Source: a bacterium (GTDB lineage: Bacteria > Vulcanimicrobiota > Xenobia > Xenobiales > JADMJV01). From it: DNA of 64,000 bases. The notes under the pieces are model-generated. The model searched no databases. It had not been told where the DNA came from and was given only the letters and a program-made list of their open reading frames with translations. A program made the translations under genes and the position numbers. Shown piece after piece: positions 50,470 to 58,389 of this stretch; the first letter of the stretch is position 1, and every line of letters begins with the position of its first letter. Where the stretch lies: the NCBI GenBank assembly GCA_018266105.1, contig JAFEBA010000065.1, positions 1-64,000 of the forward strand, in the 5' to 3' direction.

Positions 50470-52314
50470 CTACTTCTTGGACTGGGGGTCCGCTTCGTCG
50501 GCGATGGCGTTGTACTGGTCGGCCTTGTTCTGGAGAACCTGGCCGGCTTGACCGGTCTGGTCGCCCTTGGTGATGTCCTTGTTGCCTTCGACAACCTTCT
50601 GCTTGCCTTGCTGAGCAGCCGTCTTGCCGTCGACAATCTGCTGGCGACCCTGGGTTTCCTGGTCGGTGCCGGCCTGGACTTTGTCCAGTCCGTCGCTCTG
50701 AGCCTGGATGCCATCGGTCTGAGCCTTCTCGCCGGCAATGATGTCGGCCAGGTTGGCTACGCGGCCTTCCAGGTTGGCCTGCTTGGCGGCTGCCAGGTCG
50801 CTCTGGACCTGAACCGTCTGGCCAAGGAACTCGTGGTCGTCGCTGATTCCCTGGTAAGCCTGGTCGGCCTGGCCAAGGGTTTCTTGACGAGCAGCCTGGT
50901 TGGCGGCGAGGGCGTCGGTGATGGGCGGGATGTTGGCCGAGGTGGCGTTCATCTGGTCGTGGGCCTGCTGTTCGGCGTTCAGTCCACCGGTCATCGCGGC
51001 CAGGCCAGCGGCGGCGTTCATCGAGCCTTCGAGGCGGTCGGCCTTGCCCTGAGCAACCTGCTGGTCGCCGAGCTGTTGCAGTTCGTCGGCCTTGGCCTGG
51101 AGGGCGTCGGCTTCGGCCTGCTTCTGAGCGGCGGTGGCCAGTTCTTGGTCGGACAGGTCCTTGAGGTCTTTGCCCTGCTGAGCCAGGTCGGCGGCTTCCT
51201 TGGCGTAGGCGATGGCGTGGTCGTTGGCAATGCCGGCCTTGTCGTGGAAGTTCTGGGCCGAAGCGAAGTGAGTGGCGGCCGACTGCTTGCGCTCTTCGGA
51301 GCTGGCGGCCTTGTTGTCGCCGTCAGCCTTGTTCTTGTTGCCCTCGGCCAGGAAGCCGGGGATTTCTTGGAGAGAGGCGCCAGCTTCGTTGTCGATCTGG
51401 GCTACGCGAGCCAGCAGGTCGGCCACGCTCAGGGCCTTCTCGCCTTCGCGGTGCTCGTGCATGGCTTTGCCTTCGAGCTTGGCGGCCTGAGCCCACTCTT
51501 TGCCAGCCAGGATGCTGGTGTCGAGCGAGGTCTGGTTGACTTCGGCGGCCTGGGCGGCGTGCGATTCACCGTGCTGCTGGTAAACGACGGCGTCTTTTTC
51601 CTTCTGAGCAGCCTGCTCGCCTTTGCCAGCGGCGGCGGTCTGGTGGGCTACACCCGAGATCAGGCTGGCGGTGCCTTCGCGGTTCTGAGCCAGGCCGGCG
51701 TCGAACTGGTCGTTGCCGGATTGAACCTGGGCATTGGCGGCGGCTTCGGCGTCGCTCTGGCTGTGCAGGTCGGCCAGCTGGCCTCCGAGGTTGGCGGCCT
51801 GTTCGCGGGCTTCAGCCAGCTGCTCGGCGAAAGTCTTGTTGGCGTTGGCGGCCTGAGCGGTGTGAACCCCTTCGCTCAGAACACCGAGAGCGGCCATCGC
51901 GCTGACGGTCTTGCTCTGCGAATTGAGGTCTTTGGACTCGGTCAGAGCGGAGCTGAAGCTGTCGATGCCGCCCTTCTCCTGGGTGAGGCCAGCCTGCTCC
52001 TGGTCGATACCGGACTGAATCTGGTCTTGACCTTCGGCCTGGGTCAGTTTGCCCTGGGCGACGTTGGCGGCGCCTTGAGCGGCGGTGGCGATACCCTGGG
52101 CGACCTGGTTGGCGCCCTCGTTAACTTTTGCGGTGCCGGCCTGACGAAGGGCGTCGGCCTGGGCTTTGAGTTCATCAGCGCGCTGCTGGTCGGCGCTGGC
52201 TTGAACGCGAAGATCGGCAGCCACATCCTGGGGGGAGGGGCATTTGCTGGGGGCGGCGGGCGCTTTGCTGACGGCCGGCTTGGCCACCGTTACGTTCGGT
52301 TGAATGGTGCTCAT
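50470..52314 (-). CDS. Large Ala/Gln-rich coiled-coil protein
   Basis: A 614-residue protein, almost entirely Ala, Gln, Glu, Asp, Lys and Gly, with almost no aromatic residues, and long helical repeats with irregular heptads (NQVAQGIATAAQGAANVAQG; NLEGRVANLADIIAGEKAQT). No signal peptide, membrane segment or known family is seen. AAGGAG lies 12 bases before the ATG and a strong terminator follows, so expression is well supported. An equally long open frame on the other strand is a shadow. Such a protein could be a structural filament, a spacer or a secreted effector; none is established. Confidence 0.8.
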   Translation of the reverse strand: MSTIQPNVTVAKPAVSKAPAAPSKCPSPQDVAADLRVQASADQQRADELKAQADALRQAGTAKVNEGANQVAQGIATAAQGAANVAQGKLTQAEGQDQIQSGIDQEQAGLTQEKGGIDSFSSALTESKDLNSQSKTVSAMAALGVLSEGVHTAQAANANKTFAEQLAEAREQAANLGGQLADLHSQSDAEAAANAQVQSGNDQFDAGLAQNREGTASLISGVAHQTAAAGKGEQAAQKEKDAVVYQQHGESHAAQAAEVNQTSLDTSILAGKEWAQAAKLEGKAMHEHREGEKALSVADLLARVAQIDNEAGASLQEIPGFLAEGNKNKADGDNKAASSEERKQSAATHFASAQNFHDKAGIANDHAIAYAKEAADLAQQGKDLKDLSDQELATAAQKQAEADALQAKADELQQLGDQQVAQGKADRLEGSMNAAAGLAAMTGGLNAEQQAHDQMNATSANIPPITDALAANQAARQETLGQADQAYQGISDDHEFLGQTVQVQSDLAAAKQANLEGRVANLADIIAGEKAQTDGIQAQSDGLDKVQAGTDQETQGRQQIVDGKTAAQQGKQKVVEGNKDITKGDQTGQAGQVLQNKADQYNAIADEADPQSKK

Positions 52315-52440
52315 TTGGGACTATCTCCTTGATGTTGTGTGAAAATGGACCTTGTGTAGTGCACTCACAGTCTAGGACAGTACGCCTATGCTATTTGTGA
52401 ACGATGTGTGAATTAAGCGAAGCGGGGGAAATTCATACCC
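52315..52440. promoter_or_regulatory. Divergent control region of coiled-coil gene and hmgA
   Basis: This 126-bp gap holds the palindrome AGTGCACT (52358-52365) flanked by TGTG and CACA, and two copies of TGTGTGAA (52336-52343 and 52405-52412). These could be operator half-sites shared by the divergent genes. No consensus promoter was confidently assigned. Confidence 0.35.
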
Positions 52441-53586
52441 ATGCCTTTCTATCACCGCCTCGGACAACTACCGCACAAACGCCACATCCAGTTCCGTAAC
52501 CCTCAGGGTGCTCTCTACACCGAAGAAGTTATGGGCCTGGAGGGCTTTTCGGGTATTCAGTCCCTCCTCTACCATAATCATCCACCAACGCGCATAAAAA
52601 AAGCCGAAAAGATCTGCACCATCGACCCTGGCTTCGTTGATTTTGGCGCGCTGCGCGCTCGTCAGTTCCGTACCAACAAGATGGCTCCCAAGGGGGATGC
52701 CCTGGAAGCTCGTCAGGTACTGTTGGGAAACGAGGACGTCTGGCTGGGGATGTCTCTTGTCAATAAAGACATGGACTATTTCTACCGCAACTCCCAGGCC
52801 TATGAGGTCTGGTTTCTGCATCAGGGTCAGGTCAAGTTTCGCAGTCAGTTCGGCAATTTGGACCTTGTGCCGGGAGACTATCTGGTCATTCCCTACGGAG
52901 TCACCTGGCAAATGTTGACTGAGGAGGCTCGGTTCTTCACCATTGAGTGCCCTTCTCAAATTCAGCCTCCCAAGCGCTACCGCAACCAGCATGGCCAGTT
53001 ACTGGAGCACAGCCCGTACTGCGAGCGCGACATCCGCCTGCCTCAGGAGCTGGAAACTCATGACCAACTCGGCGAGTTCGAGGTACGCGTCAAGGCTCGC
53101 AATGAGCTGCATCGCCACATCATGGCTCAGCATCCGCTGGGTGTGGTGGGCTGGGATGGTTACCTGTATCCGTGGGTCTTCAATATCAACGATTTTGAGC
53201 CCATCACCGGGCGTATCCATCAGCCTCCGCCAGTGCATCAGACTTTCGATGCTCATAACTTCGTGGTCTGCAGTTTTTGCCCGCGCCTTTTTGACTATCA
53301 TCCTCTGGCCATTCCGGCCCCCTACAATCATAGCAATGTCAACTCAGATGAAGTTCTCTACTATGTGGATGGGGACTTTATGAGCCGACGCGGAGTGGAG
53401 TTGGGCGACTGGACTTTGCATCCTTGCGGTCTACCCCACGGTCCGCAGCCTGGCGCGACCGAGGCCTCCATCGGCAAAAAGGAAACCCATGAGTTGGCCG
53501 TAATGGTTGATACTTTTCGACCTCTCAAGGTTTGCGAGCAGGCTTTGGACCTGGAGGTTCCCGACTACGCCTACTCCTGGCTCTAG
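52441..53586 (+). CDS. hmgA: Homogentisate 1,2-dioxygenase
   Basis: A 381-residue ring-opening dioxygenase that converts homogentisate to maleylacetoacetate in tyrosine and phenylalanine breakdown. The cupin-like family blocks include HQPPPVHQTFDAHNFVVCSF, CPRLFDYHPLAIPAPYNHSN, NVNSDEVLYYVDGDF and TLHPCGLPHGPQPG, which provide the His/Glu iron ligands. No other tyrosine-catabolism genes are adjacent. The MRJP-FKBP fusion begins 41 bp after its stop. Confidence 0.92.
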   Translation: MPFYHRLGQLPHKRHIQFRNPQGALYTEEVMGLEGFSGIQSLLYHNHPPTRIKKAEKICTIDPGFVDFGALRARQFRTNKMAPKGDALEARQVLLGNEDVWLGMSLVNKDMDYFYRNSQAYEVWFLHQGQVKFRSQFGNLDLVPGDYLVIPYGVTWQMLTEEARFFTIECPSQIQPPKRYRNQHGQLLEHSPYCERDIRLPQELETHDQLGEFEVRVKARNELHRHIMAQHPLGVVGWDGYLYPWVFNINDFEPITGRIHQPPPVHQTFDAHNFVVCSFCPRLFDYHPLAIPAPYNHSNVNSDEVLYYVDGDFMSRRGVELGDWTLHPCGLPHGPQPGATEASIGKKETHELAVMVDTFRPLKVCEQALDLEVPDYAYSWL

Positions 53587-53627
53587 CCCAGGCAGGAGCG
53601 GCCGGGCTCCGGGCGTAGGCCCGGAAC

Positions 53628-55049
53628 ATGAAAAAGATTCTGATCGCGGCTCTGCTGCCGCTTAATGCTTTTGCTCAACCTGAAGTCTTCGCCCGTCTCA
53701 ACGGAGCGATGCCGACCGGCGTGGCTGCCTCTCAGTCCGGACGCGTGTTCGTCAACTTTCCCCGCTGGGGCGACCAGGTGGACGCCTCGGTAGTTGAGCT
53801 CAAGGACGGCAGGGAGATTCCTTACCCGAATCGTGAGCTGAATGCCTACGATCCGAAGCGCCCTCAGGATACGTTGGTCTCGGTTCAGAGCGTGGTGACG
53901 GATAACCTTGATCGGCTCTGGATTTTGGATACCGGCAGTATTCAGTTCGGGCCGCCGGTGGCCGATGGTGCCAAGCTGATCGGAATCGACCTCAAAACCA
54001 ACCAGGTGATCAAGAACATCCACTTTCAGCCGGATGTGGTACGCTCCACCACCTACCTGAACGATGTGCGCGTGGATACCAGGCGTGAGGTGGCTTACAT
54101 CACCGATAGCGGAGTCAGCGGCAACAACGCCATTATCGTAGTCGACCTGAAGTCAGGAAAGGCCTGGCGGAAGTTAGATGGCCACAAGAGTGTGGAGGAA
54201 GAGCCCGGGTTTGTGCCTTTGGTTGAGGGCAAGCCACTTTATCGCCCCAATTTTCAGCCTATGACGATTGGAGCGGACGGTATTGCTCTTTCGCCCGAGG
54301 GGGACCGCCTCTACTATAGCGTCTTGTCGGGACGCAAGCTCTTTTCGGTGGCGACCGAGCAACTTCGCGAAGCCGAGGGCGAGCCGCAGGTCAAGGATGA
54401 GGGCGATAAAGGCGGAGCTTCCGACGGCCTTGAGATGGACGCCGAGGGCAACCTGTATACCACCAACTACGAGCATGCATGTATCATGAAGCGGCACGGC
54501 GATGGTCACTATTCCGTGCTCACCCAGTTAGACGCCAAGTGGTGGCCCGACAGTATTTCGATCGCCAACGGGTATCTCTACTTCACGGCCAATCAGCTGC
54601 AGCGCCAGAAAGATTTCAACGGGGGCGTGGATAAGCGCGAGAAGCCCTACGTCGTGGGCCGGGTTCAGGTGGGTAAGCCCCAGGCCGCTTCGGCTGCGAC
54701 CAGCAAGGTCGTGACCACTCCCAGTGGACTGCAATATGAGGTCTTAAAGCCAGGCAAGGGCGCGACCGCTCAGCCGGGTCGAACCGTGGTTGTTCATTAC
54801 ACCGGCTGGCTTACCAACGGCACCAAGTTCGACAGCAGTGTGGATCGGGGCCAGCCTTTTGAATTTCCATTGGGGGCAGGTCGTGTCATCAAAGGCTGGG
54901 ACGAGGGAGTGGCCGGCATGCAGATCGGCGAGAAGCGGAAGCTCACGATTCCCTCCGAGCTGGCTTACGGCGAGCGGGGAGCTGGCGGAGGGTTGATTCC
55001 ACCTGGCGCTACCCTGGTCTTCGAGGTGGAGCTGTTGGGGATCCGATGA
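53628..55049 (+). CDS. Secreted MRJP/Yellow propeller fused to FKBP-type prolyl isomerase
   Basis: A 473-residue protein. A signal peptide (MKKILIAALLPLNAFAQP) precedes a major-royal-jelly-protein/Yellow-type six-bladed propeller (about residues 20-350), recognised by LDRLWILDTGSIQFGPP, VAYITDSGVSGNNAIIVVDL and DGIALSPEGDRLYYSVLSGR. The C-terminus (about 362-473) is an FKBP peptidyl-prolyl isomerase: TPSGLQYEVLKPGKGATAQP, VHYTGWLTNGTKFDSS, GQPFEFPLGAGRVIKGWDEG and LTIPSELAYGERGAGG. The combination is unusual. The next gene overlaps it by four bases (ATGA). Confidence 0.88.
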   Translation: MKKILIAALLPLNAFAQPEVFARLNGAMPTGVAASQSGRVFVNFPRWGDQVDASVVELKDGREIPYPNRELNAYDPKRPQDTLVSVQSVVTDNLDRLWILDTGSIQFGPPVADGAKLIGIDLKTNQVIKNIHFQPDVVRSTTYLNDVRVDTRREVAYITDSGVSGNNAIIVVDLKSGKAWRKLDGHKSVEEEPGFVPLVEGKPLYRPNFQPMTIGADGIALSPEGDRLYYSVLSGRKLFSVATEQLREAEGEPQVKDEGDKGGASDGLEMDAEGNLYTTNYEHACIMKRHGDGHYSVLTQLDAKWWPDSISIANGYLYFTANQLQRQKDFNGGVDKREKPYVVGRVQVGKPQAASAATSKVVTTPSGLQYEVLKPGKGATAQPGRTVVVHYTGWLTNGTKFDSSVDRGQPFEFPLGAGRVIKGWDEGVAGMQIGEKRKLTIPSELAYGERGAGGGLIPPGATLVFEVELLGIR

Positions 55050-55507
55050 GCGTACTGGGCATTCTGTCCACCACCGCGGGACTCAAACTGGCCCGGCTCA
55101 CCGGGAATCGGGATCAGCCCCGCTGGGAAACGGGTCCGGACACTCTCAAGTTTCTCGATACGGAGAACGAGGGCGAGCTTTTGCACGATCTGGGCAAGAG
55201 CGTTCTGGCTCAGTTGAGTCAAAACCCTCCGCAGCATTTGCAGCTTCTGAAGGTGGTCGGCAGTCAGCATAACCATCCAGCCGAGATTCGGGTCAAGGTG
55301 GAGGGTCTGCTGCAAATGCTTGGGCACCGTTTGCAGATCTCCACTTCGGTGGTGGCCCCCACCTCATTGCGCAACCTGGAGAAGAAGTTCGATATTTTCA
55401 CGGGTGGCTCCCCGGAAGATGTCCTCAACGGCGGCAAGAAATTTAAGTCGGTGGATTTACGGACCGCGGTTTTGACCGCCTGGGTAGGGCTGCCTGAGGC
55501 TCCTTGA
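55046..55507 (+). CDS. Protein of unknown function
   Basis: A 153-residue soluble protein without signal peptide or known family. It has a helix-rich N-terminal half (HDLGKSVLAQLSQNPPQHLQ) and mixed C-terminal half. Its ATG overlaps the stop of the MRJP-FKBP gene by four bases, so it belongs to that operon. Confidence 0.6.
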   Translation: MSVLGILSTTAGLKLARLTGNRDQPRWETGPDTLKFLDTENEGELLHDLGKSVLAQLSQNPPQHLQLLKVVGSQHNHPAEIRVKVEGLLQMLGHRLQISTSVVAPTSLRNLEKKFDIFTGGSPEDVLNGGKKFKSVDLRTAVLTAWVGLPEAP

Positions 55508-55596
55508 GATACGCCAGGTACTGAGATACTCGCTTTCAAAAACTCTTCAGAAACGCCGCGTTCTGTCTTCAAACAAGTCCCCTAAATTGAGCTTGT

Positions 55597-56250
55597 ATGA
55601 AAGCTCAACTGCTCGCAATCGCTGTTTCCGCACTCCTTTGCCTGCCGGCATCGGCCAAAGGAGTCTTCACGCCCAAGGTGGACCTCAAGCGCTGCATGGT
55701 TGGTAACCAGGCCGGACTGCTTAAAGTCCTGAGCCTGCAGCGCAAGGTGCTGTTCACCCGTGGGATCGACGACCGTGACCAGGCCCGAATGGACGAAGGC
55801 TCTCGGGCCTCTTTGCTTGGCGCCCTGAACATCGAGCCCGACCAGTACGCTGGCGTGGCCGCCCTTTTGATGAGCGATTTCAACAAGCTGCCGCGCAAGG
55901 AAGCCGTGGCCGTTCTCAGCGCCATCGCCGCCAGCCCCGATTTCCCCAACCGGGATCAGGTCGAGAGCTTTCTGGTGAAGGTGATGAAGACGTCCAACGA
56001 CATTTACGCTCGCCGTCAGGCCGTGCTGGGTCTGGCTGTTCTACCCAAGGTAAAGTCAGACACGGTTGCGGCCGTCGTGGCCCGTTATGAGACCTGTCAG
56101 AACTTGTGGGAGACCTTTCCGATTCAGCAGTTCTTCGAGTATCACGCCGCCGAGGTGAAAGGCGAAACTGACTATGCCCAGGTGCGCACGCGCCTGGGGG
56201 CTGTGAAATCTCTCTACACCCCCTCCGTGTTGGGCTACCTGGAGCCTTAG
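55597..56250 (+). CDS. Secreted helical-repeat protein of unknown function
   Basis: A 217-residue protein with a signal peptide (MKAQLLAIAVSALLCLPASA) and a helical body reminiscent of HEAT-type repeats (EAVAVLSAIAASPDFPNRDQ; YARRQAVLGLAVLPKVKSDT). I recognise no specific family. It lies between the MRJP-FKBP operon and the S9 peptidase. Confidence 0.65.
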   Translation: MKAQLLAIAVSALLCLPASAKGVFTPKVDLKRCMVGNQAGLLKVLSLQRKVLFTRGIDDRDQARMDEGSRASLLGALNIEPDQYAGVAALLMSDFNKLPRKEAVAVLSAIAASPDFPNRDQVESFLVKVMKTSNDIYARRQAVLGLAVLPKVKSDTVAAVVARYETCQNLWETFPIQQFFEYHAAEVKGETDYAQVRTRLGAVKSLYTPSVLGYLEP

Positions 56251-56294
56251 AACCCGGCTGGAGGGCCCGAGCTCAATGGCGGGAAAGCAAAGGC

Positions 56295-58286
56295 ATGCTT
56301 TCACGTCTTTGCTTGATCGGGTTGCTCAGCCTGCATGTCTGGGCCCGGCCTTTGTCTCATCAGGATCTCTTCGATTTTCAGTGGATCGGTGAGGTTCAGG
56401 TGGCACCGGACGGCCGCCGGGCGGTCTTTGTGAAAACGATGGTGGACGCCAAGAAAACCGGCTATGACACCAGCCTCTGGATGGTGGAGTTGCCCGCCGG
56501 GACTCCTCGGGCGCTCACGAACGGCACACGCGACCGCTCGCCCAGGTTCTCTCCCGATGGCCGGCGTCTCGCCTTCGTCCGTAATGGGGCGCTGGCTCTC
56601 ATGCCGCTGGATGGTGGTGAGGCCGAGCTAATTTCCGACATGCCCCGGCCGCTGAGTAACCCTATGTGGTCGCCAGACGGTACTCGGCTGGCTTTCCTCT
56701 GCGATGCCAATGACAGCGACAATCAGCCTAAGAAAGAAGGCTATGTCAGCGACGTGAGCGTGATAACCCGGGCTCACTATCGTATCAATGGAGGCGGCAA
56801 CCTGGACTTTAAGCGCTATCGCCACCTCTGGGTGCAGGGCCTGAGCAAGCAGAAGGCCGACCGGTTAAGTCAGGGGAAATTCAATGTCTCCTCCCCCCAA
56901 TACGCGCCCGACGGCGCGCTCTTTTATGTCAGTGACCCTCGCTCGGAGCCCTATTATGATCCTGCCTACTCGGAGATTCACCGTCTGCGTCAAGGCAAAG
57001 ATGAATTAATCGCTCAGCTCAATCTATCCGTGCACGACCTGACCCTCTCTCCCGATGGGCGGCGCCTGGCCTTCCACGCTGAGGAGCCACGACCCATTCG
57101 TTCTTACACCCAGCCCGATCTTTACGTGATGTCCAGTCAGGGGGGAGCTCCGCGCAATTTAACGGCCGACTACGATTTTGACATGGGCTCGGGAGTGAAC
57201 GGTGACAATTCCGCACCCGCCGGAGGGGGCGGCAGCCTCCTGTGCTGGCGCGGGAATGATCTGCTGGACGTGGTGGCCAGGCGCGGTCGCGCCATCCTGG
57301 TTTCGGTGGCTTCCGACGATGGTGAAGTGCGAGAGTTGACCCACGGAGACCAGGCCGTCCAAGGGTATGGTTTTGGCGGGGGGCAGACGGTGCTCAAGAT
57401 TTCCACCCCCACCAGTCTGAATGAATTGTATAGCCTGGACGGGGCTGCTCTCACTCGCTTTCATCACTTCGATTTGAAAGCACCCGAGGAGCTCAATTAC
57501 AAGAGTTTTGACGGCCGCTCGATTCAGGCCTGGGTGCAATGGCCCCCCGAGCGCAAGCCCGGCCAGAAGGTTCCTCTGATTTTAAATATTCACGGGGGAC
57601 CTCACGCTGCCTACGGTTTCGTCTTCGATCACGAGTTTCAGTGCCTGGCCGCTCGCGGTTACGCCGTGCTCTACCCGAATCCGCGGGGCAGCACCAGTTA
57701 TGGTCAGGAGTTCGGCAATCTCATTCAGCACCACTATCCAGGAGACGACTATAAGGACCTCATGGCCGGGGTCGACTTGCTGGTGGCGCGTGGTGAGGTT
57801 GATCCTGAACGCTTGGGCGTAACCGGGGGCAGTGGCGGTGGGCTGCTGACCAACTGGACGGTTGGTCATACACGGCGCTTCAAGGCAGCGGTCTCCCAGC
57901 GCGATATCGCCGATTGGGCCTCCTGGTGGTATAGCGCCGATATGACCCTGTTTGAACCCAGCTGGTTCAAGGGGGCTCCCTTTGAGAATCCGGCCGAGTT
58001 CGCCGAACGCAGTCCCATCACGTTCGTGAAAGAGATCACCACGCCGATTTTGTTCATTCTGGGTGATGCCGATACGCGGACGCCCCCCGAGGCGGGCGGC
58101 GAACAGCTGTTTCGTGCGCTGAAGTATCTCCATCGGACAGCTGCTATGGTCCGGTTTCCCCGAGAAAATCATGACCTGTCACGTTCAGGCGAACCCTGGC
58201 ATCGGGTGGAGCGGCTGGATCATATCGCGAATTGGTTCGACCGCTGGCTCTTGGGTCTACCTCACCCTGAATATGACCTGGACTGA
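56295..58286 (+). CDS. Secreted S9 acylaminoacyl-peptidase-like enzyme
   Basis: A 663-residue peptidase. The N-terminal signal (MLSRLCLIGLLSLHVWA) is followed by a TolB-like propeller (SPRFSPDGRRLAFVRNGALA; NPMWSPDGTRLAFLCD) and an alpha/beta-hydrolase domain with LNIHGGPHAAYGFVFDHEFQ, catalytic Ser513 in TGGSGGGLLT, Asp in GDADTRTPPE and His in ENHDLSRSG. The GGSGGG nucleophile elbow differs slightly from the usual GGSYGG. It removes amino acids or acyl amino acids from peptides. Confidence 0.92.
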   Translation: MLSRLCLIGLLSLHVWARPLSHQDLFDFQWIGEVQVAPDGRRAVFVKTMVDAKKTGYDTSLWMVELPAGTPRALTNGTRDRSPRFSPDGRRLAFVRNGALALMPLDGGEAELISDMPRPLSNPMWSPDGTRLAFLCDANDSDNQPKKEGYVSDVSVITRAHYRINGGGNLDFKRYRHLWVQGLSKQKADRLSQGKFNVSSPQYAPDGALFYVSDPRSEPYYDPAYSEIHRLRQGKDELIAQLNLSVHDLTLSPDGRRLAFHAEEPRPIRSYTQPDLYVMSSQGGAPRNLTADYDFDMGSGVNGDNSAPAGGGGSLLCWRGNDLLDVVARRGRAILVSVASDDGEVRELTHGDQAVQGYGFGGGQTVLKISTPTSLNELYSLDGAALTRFHHFDLKAPEELNYKSFDGRSIQAWVQWPPERKPGQKVPLILNIHGGPHAAYGFVFDHEFQCLAARGYAVLYPNPRGSTSYGQEFGNLIQHHYPGDDYKDLMAGVDLLVARGEVDPERLGVTGGSGGGLLTNWTVGHTRRFKAAVSQRDIADWASWWYSADMTLFEPSWFKGAPFENPAEFAERSPITFVKEITTPILFILGDADTRTPPEAGGEQLFRALKYLHRTAAMVRFPRENHDLSRSGEPWHRVERLDHIANWFDRWLLGLPHPEYDLD

Positions 58287-58319
58287 CCCCGTCCGCGCAG
58301 TCGCAAAAGTTTACGTTTT

Positions 58320-58336
58320 TGTTACGCGATGTAACA
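58320..58336. promoter_or_regulatory. Perfect 6-bp palindrome before the FHA-C11 gene
   Basis: TGTTAC-GCGAT-GTAACA (58320-58336) is a perfect inverted repeat in the 103-bp gap before the FHA-C11 gene. The symmetry suggests a dimeric repressor site. No -35/-10 pair is obvious beside it. Confidence 0.45.
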
Positions 58337-58389
58337 GGTTGCTGGAAAAGGTTAAGTTCAGGTTTAGGTGACGGTGCTAAGCTCGACTG

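Noticed and set aside
50548..52332. A 594-codon open frame on the plus strand opposite the coiled-coil gene.
   Set aside because: The minus frame has AAGGAG, a sensible protein composition and a strong terminator. The plus frame is Gly/Leu/Val-rich with no ribosome site and arises from the codon bias of Ala/Gln/Glu codons.
58320..58336. LexA/SOS box interpretation of the palindrome.
   Set aside because: It does not match CTG-N10-CAG or GAAC-N4-GTTC forms; the regulator is unknown.
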